This document shows, in pieces, positions 49,966-61,370 of a stretch of DNA of 64,000 bases. This DNA comes from Streptomyces sennicomposti. GTDB taxonomy: Bacteria > Actinomycetota > Actinomycetes > Streptomycetales > Streptomycetaceae. Below the pieces are notes generated by a model. It was not told the DNA's origin and did no database searches. It was given only the letters and a program-made list of their open reading frames with translations. Position 1 is the first letter of the stretch; each line of letters begins with the position of its first letter. The stretch lies in contig NZ_JAIOAB010000016.1 of NCBI RefSeq assembly GCF_019890635.1, forward strand, positions 56,366-120,365, given 5' to 3'. A program made the translations under genes and the position numbers.

Positions 49966-52900
49966 CTGCTTGCCTCCTCGACGGTGCCCCCCGTGGATTC
50001 CTCGGCGTGTGCGCGGGTGGCCGCCGGGTCCGGCCGCTGGTTCTGGCCCGTCCGCTCGGCGATCTCCGCCTGTACGTCCCGCTGGCCCGCCAGGGCGCCC
50101 TTGCGGAATCCGCCCAGGCGGCGGCGGAGGGCGTCGGCGTCCACGGATCCGGTGCGCTGGCGCGGGGCCTGGGTGGGGGTGCTGATTCTGGGGGTGCGCT
50201 TGGGGAGACCCTTGGCGGTGAGCTGGTCTTCCTCGGCGCGTTCGTGCACGTCGGCGGCGTCGGCTCCGCCGTCGGCCGAAAGCCTGTTCTCCGCGTCCTC
50301 GGACCGCGGTCGTACGGGGGCCGCTCCGGCGGGGGCCGTCCCAGCGGGGGCCGTTCCGGCGGCGTACGGCGCGGACGCGTGTCCGTCGCCCGCGGGGTGC
50401 GGCGCGGGCTCGGTCCGCTCGCGCGCGGGGTGCGGTGCGGAGTCGCCGGGGGCGGGCGCGGCGTGCGAGTCGGGCCCGCTCGCGTCGTGCGCGGCGCGCG
50501 GCCCCGTCCCGGCGTCGTCGGACGCCGGGGACGCCGGACGCGACTGCGCGGGGAACGCCCCCGGCGCGGGGTGCGCCTCGGCGGAGGCGCCGTCCGGGGC
50601 CGGGTGCGACTGGGCGGAGCCGGACGCGGTGGTGTGCTCTCCGGTGCCGCTGTGCTCCGTGCTCGCGGTCGGGGACGGGAGCAGCAGCTCCATCGTCGTC
50701 TCCGCGGGGGATTCCGGGGGGATGCCCGCCGGAGGCTCCGCCGGGGTGGGCGTACCCGCGTCGGCCGGGGGCTGCGCGGGCGCGGCGGCGGTGGAGTCCG
50801 CCGGTGGCGTCGCGCCCTTCGCCGCCTCCGCCCGTCGTACGGCCGCCTCGGCCTGCTGGACGAGGGGGTCGCCGTCCTTGGCGCGGGCGTGCAGGACGTT
50901 GGAGTTGGCCTCGGCGTCCGCGCCCGGCAGCGAGACGGTCCCGGTGGTCGTGAGGGACGGTCCGGCGGTCGGCACCGCGGCGGCCGGCGCGGACGCCAGC
51001 AGCGGCTGGGGCACGACGACGACCGCCGCGATCCCGCCCTGCTTCTGCTCCCGCAGCCGCACCCGCGCGCCGTGCCGGTGGGCGAGGCGGGCCACCACGT
51101 ACAGGCCGAGGCCGAGACCGTCCTCGCTCTCGTGGTCGTAGGCGGCCTCGGGGTCGAAGTCGGCGAGGCGGGCGTTGAGCCGGCTCAGCCGCTCGGCGGC
51201 CATGCCGATGCCCTCGTCCTGGACGGAGAGCATGATCTCGCCGTTCTCCAGGAGCCAGCCGGAGACCTCGACCGGCTGGTCGGGCGGGGAGAACGAGGTG
51301 GCGTTCTCCATCAGCTCGGCCAGCAGGTGGGAGAGGTCGTCCGCGGCGAACCCGGCCACGTGCGCGTGCGGCGGCAGCGCCGCGATCCGCACCCGCTCGT
51401 ACCGCTCGATCTCGCTGACCGCGGCCCGCACCACGTCCACCAGCGGCACCGGACCGGCGTGCTGCTGGACGTGCTCGGAGCCGGCCAGCACGAGGAGGTT
51501 CTCGCTGTGCCGGCGCATGACGGTGGCGAAGTGGTCGAGCTTGAAGAGGGTGGCGAGCCGGTCGGGGTCCTGCTCACGCTCCTCCAGGCCCTCGATGACG
51601 GCGAGCTGACGTTCGACCAGGCCGAGGGTGCGCAGGGCGAGGTTGACGAAGGTGGAGCCGATGCCGGTGCGCAGCCGCTCCACCTGGGTGGCGGCGGCGT
51701 CGAGTTCGGCGCGCAGTTCCTCGCGGGCGTCGGCCATCTTCTGCCGCTGGCCGATGAGGTGCTTGCGGTCGGTCTCCAGGGTGGCGATCCGCTCGGCGAG
51801 CGCGGCGGCCCGGGCGTGCAGGGTGTTGACGGAGCGGACGACCTGGGCGAACTCGTCGTTGCGGCCGGTGAAGCGGATGGCCTCCTCGGCCGTCGCGTCC
51901 TCGGCGCCGGCCAGCCGGGCCGACCCCAGCCGCAGCACGGCGAGCGGGCGGGTGAGGGTGCGGGCGAGGGCGGTGGCGACGCCGATGGTGAGCAGCAGCA
52001 GCGCGCCGAGCAGGGCGACGCGGATCTCCAGCGCGGTGACGTCGTCGTCGCGCAGGGCCTCCAGGTCCTTGGTGCGGTGGTCGTAGAGGGAGGACTCCGC
52101 GCCGCGCATCAGGTCGACGCGGGCGCTGAGCGCGGCGTCCGCCTTCTCGACGTCGGTGTCGAGGTCGTCGTCGCCGAGCGTCGGTTGCGCGGTGAGCTTC
52201 TTCAGATAGTCCTCGCCGCTCTTCGCCTCGGCTCCAGTGACCGTGGAGTCGTAGGAGTCGCGGGCCGTCTCGGGCGCGGTGTCGCGGAACTCGGCGAGGG
52301 CCGCCTCCGAGCGGACGCGGGCCTGCTGGGCGGCGGCGCTGAGGGCGTCGCGCTGCTTGGCGCCGGCGGCCGAGGAGGTGTCGTCGCGCGTGGTCAGCCC
52401 GGTGAGCGGGTCGTAGACGGGGCGCGAGGAGTGCGGCACGTTCAGGGCGGCCAGCAGCAGTCCGCGGGCGGCGGCGGCCTGCTGGACGGCGGTGTCCAGC
52501 TCGGCGAGCGCGTGCGCGCCGGAACCGGCCCGCGCGGGCATCTGCTCGGCCAGTTGTTCGGCGAGCTTGTGGAGTTCCGCGATGGTGGCGGAGTACTCCT
52601 GGTGGACCTGGAGGGCGTTGCTCTGCCCGGTGAGCGCCGAGCGGCGCACGGCGGCGACGCCGTTCAGGTCGGTGCGCAGCCAGGAGGGGATGTCCGGGTC
52701 GGTGCGCAGTTCGTCGACCTGGCGGTCCACGCGGGTGCTGCGCTGCTCGGAGGGCGCCTTGGACTTGGGGCGGCCGGCGGCGACGTAGGAGGTGACCTCG
52801 TCGCGTTCGTCGGCGAGCGAGTGGGCCAGGGCGAGGGCGTCCTGGGTCTGCCCGGCGAGGGTGACCAGGTCCTGGGAGTCGCTCAGCTGCCCGGAGGCGG

Positions 52901-53129
52901 CGATCACGGAGGGCGCGCCGGCCGCGGCGACGGCGGCGGTCACGACGGCGACCGCGGCGATGAGCCGGTTGCGCACATGCGTGGCGCGGCCCTTGCCGAC
53001 CGGGACGGCGGGGGCGGCAGGGGCGGCGGGAGCCACGGGGGGCGTGCCGGGCGGCTGTGCCGGTCCGCCCGGGGTGGCCGTCTGCTTGCCTGTGCGCCGA
53101 GGCCGCTTCTTCTGCACCGGTGCTCGCAT
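49962..53129 (-). CDS. cvnA: Conservon membrane sensor kinase-like protein (CvnA)
   Basis: 1055 residues, long for a CvnA. After a basic/Pro-rich N-terminus, TM1 is about 53-80 (RLIAAVAVVTAAVAAAGAPS). A 280-residue external helical sensor resembling nitrate-sensing (NIT) modules contains QTQDALALAHSLADERDEVT. TM2 is near 370 (VALLGALLLLTIGVATALAR), then a HAMP-like segment and coiled coil. The ATPase domain has N box LLAELMENATSFSPPDQPVE and G boxes SVQDEGIGM and GLGLGLYVVARLA. The usual phospho-acceptor H box is replaced by VMRRHSENLLVLAGSEH, as in other CvnA proteins. The last 300 residues are a disordered acidic Pro/Ala/Ser tail. First gene of the cvn operon. Confidence 0.93.
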   Translation of the reverse strand: MRAPVQKKRPRRTGKQTATPGGPAQPPGTPPVAPAAPAAPAVPVGKGRATHVRNRLIAAVAVVTAAVAAAGAPSVIAASGQLSDSQDLVTLAGQTQDALALAHSLADERDEVTSYVAAGRPKSKAPSEQRSTRVDRQVDELRTDPDIPSWLRTDLNGVAAVRRSALTGQSNALQVHQEYSATIAELHKLAEQLAEQMPARAGSGAHALAELDTAVQQAAAARGLLLAALNVPHSSRPVYDPLTGLTTRDDTSSAAGAKQRDALSAAAQQARVRSEAALAEFRDTAPETARDSYDSTVTGAEAKSGEDYLKKLTAQPTLGDDDLDTDVEKADAALSARVDLMRGAESSLYDHRTKDLEALRDDDVTALEIRVALLGALLLLTIGVATALARTLTRPLAVLRLGSARLAGAEDATAEEAIRFTGRNDEFAQVVRSVNTLHARAAALAERIATLETDRKHLIGQRQKMADAREELRAELDAAATQVERLRTGIGSTFVNLALRTLGLVERQLAVIEGLEEREQDPDRLATLFKLDHFATVMRRHSENLLVLAGSEHVQQHAGPVPLVDVVRAAVSEIERYERVRIAALPPHAHVAGFAADDLSHLLAELMENATSFSPPDQPVEVSGWLLENGEIMLSVQDEGIGMAAERLSRLNARLADFDPEAAYDHESEDGLGLGLYVVARLAHRHGARVRLREQKQGGIAAVVVVPQPLLASAPAAAVPTAGPSLTTTGTVSLPGADAEANSNVLHARAKDGDPLVQQAEAAVRRAEAAKGATPPADSTAAAPAQPPADAGTPTPAEPPAGIPPESPAETTMELLLPSPTASTEHSGTGEHTTASGSAQSHPAPDGASAEAHPAPGAFPAQSRPASPASDDAGTGPRAAHDASGPDSHAAPAPGDSAPHPARERTEPAPHPAGDGHASAPYAAGTAPAGTAPAGAAPVRPRSEDAENRLSADGGADAADVHERAEEDQLTAKGLPKRTPRISTPTQAPRQRTGSVDADALRRRLGGFRKGALAGQRDVQAEIAERTGQNQRPDPAATRAHAEESTGGTVEEASS

Positions 53130-53530
53130 TCCTGTACTCGTGTACTCATGGGCCCGGGTGTCGCTCCGTCAGCTGGTACGACGGGTGCGCGCACCCTCCC
53201 CGGCCTGCGCGGTCGCGCGTGCGGGGGACCTGCGTCGGTTTCCGACCCTCCCAGTGCCGGTGGGCAGTGGTCCCGCATCGTCCGACCGGCCACCCGAAGG
53301 AGTGAACATCGGAGGGGAGTTGGCGAGCAAGTTCCTCCGGCCTGTGCCGGGGCCGGTTCCGGTGGGCCGGTTGGACGTCTGCGGCAGGCTTTGGCAGGAT
53401 TCGCCGCCACGCCTTCCCGGAGCCTGCCAATACCTACCAAACCAGGCAGTTGACCGGCGTTGCCGCGGTGTTTCGCAGGTGGTTGCCAGGTTTCGGCGGG
53501 CCATGTGAAGGGCTGGTGCAGACTGGCCGG
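53130..53530. other. Divergent intergenic region, cvnA / PP2C gene
   Basis: About 400 bases. An inverted repeat TTGGCAGG...CCTGCCAA lies near 53388-53430, and TTGACC occurs just after it (about 53450), which could be a -35 for the rightward gene. No coding gene is recognised. Confidence 0.45.
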
Positions 53531-54316
53531 ATGCGTACTGAGGTTGTTTCCGAGCCGGGCCTTCCCGAGCACCCCAACGAGGACTTCGCCGCCGTCGCAC
53601 TGCCCGCCTCCGGGCAGGGCGGCTGTCTTGTCGTCCTGGACGGGGTGACGCCGCCGGCGGAGACCGGGTGTCTGCATTCGGTCCCCTGGTTCACCGCGCG
53701 GCTCGGCGGCGCGCTGACCGAACTGACCGTTTCCTGCGCAGATCTGACGCTGACGGAGATTCTTTCCCGGGCGATCGCGCGGACCGCCGAGGCCCACGCG
53801 ATCACCTGTGACCTTTCTCACCCGCGTACGCCGCAGGCAACCGTGGTGCTCGCGCGGTGGTCCGCCCACACCGTCGACCATCTCGTCCTGTCCGACTCGG
53901 CGCTGCTGCTGGAGAGCGCCGACGGCTCGGTGCTGCCCGTCCTGGACGACCGGCTGGCCCGGCTGCCCCGCGCCGCGCTGGCCACCGACGAACTGATCGA
54001 CGCCACCCTGCGCAACAAGGAGGGTGGCTTCTTCACCGCGGCGGCGGACCCCTCGGCGGCGGAGCGCGCGGTGACGGGCAGCGTGCCGCGCGACCGGGTC
54101 CGCGCCCTGGCCGCACTGACGGACGGGGCGGCGCGCTGGGTGGAGAAGTTCGGCGAGGGCGACTGGACCCAGTGCCTCGCCCTGATCCGCAAGGAGGGCG
54201 CGCGGACGTTGGTGGACCGCGTACGGGACCTGGAGCGGGCCGACCGCGACACCCGCATCCACCTCGGCCGCAGCAAGACGCACGACGACGCGACGGTGGT
54301 GTTCGCGGAGCTGTGA
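53531..54316 (+). CDS. PP2C-like serine/threonine phosphatase
   Basis: 261 residues. PP2C-type metal-binding motifs are present: PNEDFAAVALPASGQGGCLV with VLDGVTPP (metal-1 Asp-Gly), VDHLVLSDSALLLE, ALTDGAARW and the final KTHDDATVVFAE (metal Asp). The N-terminal strand TEVVSEPGLPEHPNEDF lacks the canonical Arg but is otherwise typical. No membrane or sensor domain. The start is the ATG at 53531 right before the fold; the frame opens further upstream. The substrate is unknown. Divergent from the conservon. Confidence 0.82.
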   Translation: MRTEVVSEPGLPEHPNEDFAAVALPASGQGGCLVVLDGVTPPAETGCLHSVPWFTARLGGALTELTVSCADLTLTEILSRAIARTAEAHAITCDLSHPRTPQATVVLARWSAHTVDHLVLSDSALLLESADGSVLPVLDDRLARLPRAALATDELIDATLRNKEGGFFTAAADPSAAERAVTGSVPRDRVRALAALTDGAARWVEKFGEGDWTQCLALIRKEGARTLVDRVRDLERADRDTRIHLGRSKTHDDATVVFAEL

Positions 54317-54893
54317 GGGGGCGGGGCGCCGGTACGGCGCCTCCGGGCTCGCGCCGGGACGGCGACTTTGGCGGCCGAGCGCTCCTGCGGGGCCATGGGC
54401 GAACGCCGGGTCCGCGAGCCTGGGCTCGCGCCGGGTCGGCGGCTCCGGCGAACGCCTGCGCGACGACATCAGGCGGCCGGACGGCACGGGCCCCCGACGA
54501 CGGCCGCTGCCACGCACCCCCACACGGACGACGGCCCCGAACGGACGCCCCCCTGCAGCGCCCCTGGGCAGGCACCGGGGCAGCGGCTCCGGACGGACGG
54601 CGGGACGGCGACCCCGGGCGAACGGACGACGCGGGGCTCCGGGCAGACGGCGGGACGGCAGCACCAGGCGGACGGCGGGAGGACGGGCGGTCTTGCCGCC
54701 CGGACAGGTGCCGGACGGCGGCCCCAAGGCAGGTGCCGGCACCCGCCCCGCGGCGGCGGCACGACGGCACGGGGCGGGCGCGGCGGCAGCACGGCCGCGG
54801 GTGCGGCCGGCACGGCGACTCCGGGGGGACACCGGGGCGACGGCGACCGTCCTCGGCTCGCTCCCCCTGCCGCTTGCCGCCTGCGGCCTGCGG
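54317..54893. other. GC-rich low-complexity intergenic region
   Basis: About 577 bases of very GC-rich DNA with many copies of GACGGCGGGACGGC and CGGACGG-type words (densest at 54590-54700). Long open frames on both strands are compositional. Nothing convincing is encoded; GC-rich hairpins could end the PP2C and MarR transcripts. Confidence 0.55.
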
Positions 54894-55430
54894 CTACTTG
54901 TCCACGACGCCGTTCAGCTCGTGCAGCAGCCGGGCCAGTTCGGCGACCTCGCGGCGGTCCCAGTGGGCGAGCTTGCGGACGTAGCGGGCGCGGCGCGCCT
55001 CCCGTACCTGGCCGACCCGGCGGCGGCCGTCGGGGGTGAGGGCCACCAGCCAGGCCCGTCCGTCGGCGGGGTCCGGCTCGCGGGCGACGAGCCCCAGCTC
55101 CTCCAGGGCGCGCAGCTGCCGGGACATGGTGGCCTTGCCGACGCCGATGTACGCGGCGAGCGCCGTGGCGCGCTGGCCGCCGCACTCGTCCAGCCGGGCC
55201 AGCAGCCCGTACGCGGAGGGCTCCAGCTCGGGGTGGACCTCACGGGCCATCTCGCCCTGGCTGGCCCGCGCCCGGCGCAGCAGCAGCGTCAGTTCCCGCT
55301 CCAGGGCGAGGAACGGCCGGTCTGCACCACTGGGCGACGAGCCCGGTTCATCCGCGTGTACTTCGCTGTTCGCGTCTTCGTGCACGTCAGCCCCTGCCTG
55401 AAGTTTCCCGGTCCTGAAAGTTTCCGCCAT
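54894..55430 (-). CDS. MarR-family transcriptional regulator
   Basis: About 178 residues. Residues 40-178 are a MarR winged helix: ERELTLLLRRARASQGEMAR, ATALAAYIGVGKATMSRQLR, ALEELGLVAREPDPADGRAW (wing with DxR) and LARLLHELNGVVDK. The first 40 residues are polar. The ATG at 55430 has no close Shine-Dalgarno; the GTG at 55385 with AGGGG upstream is an alternative. It is divergent from the GH25 lysozyme gene, with 237 bp between starts, so it may control that gene. Confidence 0.9.
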   Translation of the reverse strand: MAETFRTGKLQAGADVHEDANSEVHADEPGSSPSGADRPFLALERELTLLLRRARASQGEMAREVHPELEPSAYGLLARLDECGGQRATALAAYIGVGKATMSRQLRALEELGLVAREPDPADGRAWLVALTPDGRRRVGQVREARRARYVRKLAHWDRREVAELARLLHELNGVVDK

Positions 55431-55667
55431 TGGCCGCCATCGCCGCAGCTCCGTCAGTATTCCGCAGGCGTAGACCAACGGCGGACCCCGGACCCCCTTC
55501 CCAGGCCCGGGTCTACGTGCGTAGCGTCTCCCCCAGAACAGTGAATGGCATGCTCACGCCAGCACCGTCACCGGCGGGTCTTCCCTGATCCGCTCTCCCC
55601 CCGTGCGACCGTGGGCCGTGCCCGCTTTATCCCCCACCGAGCAACACCGAACTTTCGGAGGCACGTC

Positions 55668-56486
55668 ATGCCCGTGCACAGATCCGGAACGGCCCGCGCC
55701 CGGCGGCTGACCGCAGCGGGAGTCCTGCTCGCGGCGTTCTCCTTCCTCCTCACGGCACCCTCCTCGGCCACCACGACGCCCGCCCGCGGCTCCGCCTACA
55801 TGGGCATGGGCGTCCTGGCCCACGACGGCCAGAGCGGTACGCCCACGACCGACAAGGCCGCCCAGACCGAGGGCGTCGACGTCGCCGGCTACCAGGGCAA
55901 CGTCGCCTGGTCCACCCTCTGGAGCAGCGGCGTCCGGTGGGCCTACACCAAGGCGACCGAGGGCACGTACTACACGAACCCGTACTTCGCGCAGCAGTAC
56001 AACGGCTCGTACAACGTCGGCATGATCCGCGGCGCGTACCACTTCGCGACCCCGGACACCACCAGCGGTGCCACCCAGGCCAACTACTTCGTGGACCACG
56101 GCGGCGGCTGGTCCAAGGACGGCAAGACCCTGCCGGGCGCCCTCGACATCGAGTGGAACCCCTACGGCGCCGCCTGCTACGGCAAGTCCGCGAGCGCCAT
56201 GGTCAGCTGGATCGCCGACTTCCTGAACACCTACAAGGCCCGCACCGGCCGCGACGCCGTCATCTACACGGCCACCAGCTGGTGGACCCAGTGCACCGGC
56301 AACTACGGCGGCTTCGCCGCGAACAACCCGCTGTGGATCGCCCGCTACGCCTCCACCGTGGGCACCCTGCCGGCCGGCTGGGGCTACTACACGATGTGGC
56401 AGTACACCTCGTCCGGCCCGACCGTCGGCGACCACGACAAGTTCAACGGGGCGCTCGACCGGGTGCAGGCTCTCGCCAACGGCTAG
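55668..56486 (+). CDS. Secreted GH25 lysozyme (Chalaropsis type)
   Basis: 272 residues from an ATG with GGAGG upstream. The signal peptide is basic (SGTARARRLTAAG) then hydrophobic (VLLAAFSFLLTAP), with cleavage near residue 35. The GH25 barrel starts at TEGVDVAGYQGNVAW (first catalytic Asp), continues KATEGTYYTNPYFAQQ and ALDIEWNPYG (catalytic Asp/Glu), and ends WIARYASTVGTLPAGW with MWQYTSSG. It cleaves muramic-acid bonds in peptidoglycan. Two or three cysteines (AACYG, TQCTG) may pair. It lies divergent from MarR. The last 42 bases are duplicated 46 bp downstream. Confidence 0.95.
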   Translation: MPVHRSGTARARRLTAAGVLLAAFSFLLTAPSSATTTPARGSAYMGMGVLAHDGQSGTPTTDKAAQTEGVDVAGYQGNVAWSTLWSSGVRWAYTKATEGTYYTNPYFAQQYNGSYNVGMIRGAYHFATPDTTSGATQANYFVDHGGGWSKDGKTLPGALDIEWNPYGAACYGKSASAMVSWIADFLNTYKARTGRDAVIYTATSWWTQCTGNYGGFAANNPLWIARYASTVGTLPAGWGYYTMWQYTSSGPTVGDHDKFNGALDRVQALANG

Positions 56487-56532
56487 GGCTCGACGGCCGG
56501 GGGTCCGGGGGTCGCCCCCGGGCAAGCACGGC

Positions 56533-56574
56533 AACGGGGCGCTCGACCGGGTGCAGGCCCTCGCCAACGGGTAG
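56533..56574 (+). repeat. Duplicated 3' tail of the lysozyme gene
   Basis: The 42 bases match the last 14 codons, including stop, of the GH25 gene (56445-56486) with two differences. The copied frame still reads NGALDRVQALANG and stop, but it has no upstream coding sequence. Confidence 0.85.
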
Positions 56575-56652
56575 CCGCGGCCCCTCGGCTCCGTCGCCGA
56601 TCAGCTCGCAGCCGATCGGCTCCACAGCTCCGCGCAGCCGCCGCGCGCGGGT

Positions 56653-56689
56653 GAAGGCCCGGGTCCCCGGATAGGGGGCCCGGGCCTTC
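56653..56689. terminator. Terminator between lysozyme and lon
   Basis: GAAGGCCCGGGTCCCC and GGGGGCCCGGGCCTTC form a long near-perfect stem with a short GGATA loop, between convergent genes, followed by GTT. Confidence 0.8.
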
Positions 56690-56708
56690 GTTCAACCGAC
56701 GGCGTCCG

Positions 56709-59132
<2,424 letters not shown>

Positions 59133-59153
59133 GATCTCCCTTTCGGCAGTCAA

Positions 59154-59174
59154 GTTGAGCTATACCGACTCAAT
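59154..59174 (-). promoter_or_regulatory. HAIR-like operator (HspR) upstream of lon
   Basis: On the minus strand the sequence is TTGAGT-N7-GCTCAA, close to the HAIR consensus CTTGAGT-N7-ACTCAAG with the exact 7-bp spacer. It lies 22-42 bases upstream of the lon start. HspR control of lon is known in Streptomyces, so heat-shock repression is the expected role. Confidence 0.8.
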
Positions 59175-59425
59175 GCACGGGCGTCCTTGATTGTTCCCGG
59201 GCTCTTGTTCGCTGTGAGCGATCAGCCGGGAACGTAGCGGAAACAGCAGGTGAGAGCGGTGACGGGAGGGCCCCGGGTGGCGCACGGTCAGCCGTCCGCG
59301 CGACGCCCGGTCGGCCGTAGCCGCGCCGTCCGGTCAGCCGCAGGCACGCCGTGCGGTCAGTCGTAGGCGCGCCGTCCGATCAGTCGGGAGGCCCGCCGTC
59401 CGGCCCCCGTCCGCGCCACGCCCGG

Positions 59426-60370
59426 TCAGCCCTCCGCGCGCCGCGCACTCCCCCGCCGCACCGCGGGCCAGGCCGCGACGCCCAAGGTCACGGCGATCAG
59501 GTGCCCCGCGCTCGTCATCGGGTCGGCGAAGGTGAGCAGGTCCGACAGCGCCGCCCCCACGAACACCGCGAGCACGCTCCAGCGCGCCCAGGGCCGCAGC
59601 AGCCCCGCCAGGGCGCCGAGGCTGGCGGCGACGCCGAAGCTGATGCCGTAGTCGAGGCGGTGCAGTGAGCTGTCGGGCAGCCGTCCCGCCAGCACCGCGA
59701 GTCCGACGGGGACCTCGGTGGCGAGGGTGGCCAGCACGTGCCCGTACAGGAAGACGCAGGCCGCGCGCAGCGTCCCCGTCCGCCGCTCCAGCCCGGTGAG
59801 GACCAGCAGGAAGCACAGGGAGTAGGGCGAGGCGATGCCGCCGGCGATCCACAGCGCGCTGCCCGCCAGCACCGGCAGGGGCGTCCGGACGAGGTGGGCG
59901 ACGTCGGTGCTGGAGCCGCGGTACACGGCGTCCATCACGGCGGGACCGGCGTACCGCGCGACGGCCGAGGTGATGAGGAGCAGAGTCCCGTAGGCGAAGG
60001 TGAAGGGGGTCGCGGCCGGGGCGGGCAGCAGGCGGGCCAGACGCTGTCGGCAGCGGCGCAGGCCGTCGGGGACCGCGACGGCCACCGGCCCGGCGGTCCC
60101 GACCGCCTCAGGAGTCCCGGCGGTCTCAGCGACTCCACCGATCCCGACCGCCTCACGAGACCCGGCAGCCTCAGGGACTCCGCCGATCCCATCGGCCTCA
60201 CGAGACCCGACAGCCTCAGAGACTCCGAGTGCCTCACGAACCCCGGCAGCCCCGGCAGCCCCAGGGACCGCCTCCGGCGGTGCCGCGGACGGTTCCGTCC
60301 GGGGGCGCTGGCGCGGCACGCCGTCCAGCAGGGGCGAGGTCACGGCCTCGTCCGGGGCGGTCCGCTCCAC
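59426..60370 (-). CDS. Rhomboid-like membrane protein
   Basis: 314 residues from a GTG with GGAAGGAG upstream. Residues 30-100 contain tandem 15-residue repeats (EAVGSREADGIGGVP, EAAGSREAVGIGGVA and degenerate copies). From about 115 there are six or so hydrophobic segments (FTFAYGTLLLITSAVARYAG, IASPYSLCFLLVLTGLERRT, FLYGHVLATLATEVPVGLAV, LAVFVGAALSDLLTF). YGISFGVAASLGALAG resembles the rhomboid catalytic Gly-x-Ser segment and TSAGHLIAVTLG the helix with the catalytic His. Intramembrane protease activity is possible but the motif is imperfect. Confidence 0.65.
   Translation of the reverse strand: MERTAPDEAVTSPLLDGVPRQRPRTEPSAAPPEAVPGAAGAAGVREALGVSEAVGSREADGIGGVPEAAGSREAVGIGGVAETAGTPEAVGTAGPVAVAVPDGLRRCRQRLARLLPAPAATPFTFAYGTLLLITSAVARYAGPAVMDAVYRGSSTDVAHLVRTPLPVLAGSALWIAGGIASPYSLCFLLVLTGLERRTGTLRAACVFLYGHVLATLATEVPVGLAVLAGRLPDSSLHRLDYGISFGVAASLGALAGLLRPWARWSVLAVFVGAALSDLLTFADPMTSAGHLIAVTLGVAAWPAVRRGSARRAEG
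60092..60256. repeat. 45-bp coding tandem repeat in the rhomboid-like gene
   Basis: Repeats of CCGATCCC...GCCTCACGAGACCCGGCAGC with a period of 45 bp encode the 15-residue repeats in the cytoplasmic N-terminus of the rhomboid-like protein. There are about three and a half copies. Confidence 0.75.
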
Positions 60371-60570
60371 GGCAGGGCTCCTTCCGTCGGACCCAACCCT
60401 TCGCACCGCACGCACCCCTGTCTATGACCGGCGCCACCCGGTGGCCGATTCACAGCGACCTCATGGCTCACTCCCGTCGGACGGCGAGCTGCGCGGCACG
60501 GCAACGGAGCTCACCTCCCGTCACCCGTAATTCGCGTGGCGGCCGTGATCCGTTGGGGCAGGATGACCCC

Positions 60571-61248
60571 ATGACCGCCTCGTACGAGACTCCTGTGGTC
60601 CTGGACCGCCGCGAGGGCCCCTACGGCGAGGTCGTGCTGCGCCGGCACGGGGCGCTGCTCCAGATCATCGCCAACGGCTGCTTCCTGATGGACACCTCCG
60701 ACGGCCGCTCCGAGCGGCTGCTCGTGGACGCCGCCCGTGCCGCGCTGGACGACCGCCCGGCGCCGCACGTGCTGATCGGCGGGCTCGGCGTCGGCTTCTC
60801 CCTGGCGCACGCCGCGGCCGACCCGCGCTGGGGCCGGATCACCGTGGTCGAGCGGGAACCGGCGATCATCGACTGGCACCGCGACGGCCCGCTGTCCGCA
60901 CTGACCGCGCGGGCGCTCGCCGACCCGCGCACCGACATCGTCGGAGCCGATCTGCTCGCTTACGTCAATGAGACATCGGACACTTTCGACGCGCTCTGCC
61001 TCGACATCGACAACGGCCCCGACTGGACGGTCACGGAGGGCAATCGGGGGCTGTACGAACCACCCGGACTCGCCGCCTGCGTACGGGTGTTGAGGCCCCG
61101 CGGAGTGCTCGCCGTGTGGTCGGCGCAGCCGTCTCCGGAATTTGAAGGAACCTTGCGGAATGTCGGATTCCAGCAGGTGCGCACCGAAGAGATCCCGGTT
61201 GCCCGGGGCGTTCCCGACGTCGTGCATCTCGCCGTCAGACCTGGATAG
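60571..61248 (+). CDS. Spermidine-synthase-like / SAM-dependent methyltransferase-fold protein
   Basis: 225 residues. The sequence VLIGGLGVGFSLAHAAAD (nucleotide-binding glycine loop), ITVVEREPAIIDWHRDGPLS (acidic residue after strand 2) and FDALCLDIDNGPDWTV (strand-4 Asp) has the Rossmann-like layout of spermidine synthases. The polyamine-synthase acid pair before the glycine loop is not obvious, so aminopropyl transfer is not proven. The ATG at 60571 follows GCAGGATGA. It lies just upstream of the two-component system on the same strand. Confidence 0.75.
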   Translation: MTASYETPVVLDRREGPYGEVVLRRHGALLQIIANGCFLMDTSDGRSERLLVDAARAALDDRPAPHVLIGGLGVGFSLAHAAADPRWGRITVVEREPAIIDWHRDGPLSALTARALADPRTDIVGADLLAYVNETSDTFDALCLDIDNGPDWTVTEGNRGLYEPPGLAACVRVLRPRGVLAVWSAQPSPEFEGTLRNVGFQQVRTEEIPVARGVPDVVHLAVRPG

Positions 61249-61370
61249 CAATGCGACGGTGACTCCCCGTACGCTGCATCCCTGGCGCCGATCATTCAAG
61301 CGTCAATCGCAACCATGCGCAGTCGAGGAATCACCCCACGGATTCCGGAAGCACACCTCAGGGGCGGGCG

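Noticed and set aside
50007..53453. 1148-residue plus-strand frame opposite cvnA
   Set aside because: Gly/Arg/Val-rich shadow of the conservon kinase, without any motif.
54368..55039. Several long frames in the 54.3-55.0 kb region
   Set aside because: Low-complexity GC-rich repeats; no start with a Shine-Dalgarno and no domain.
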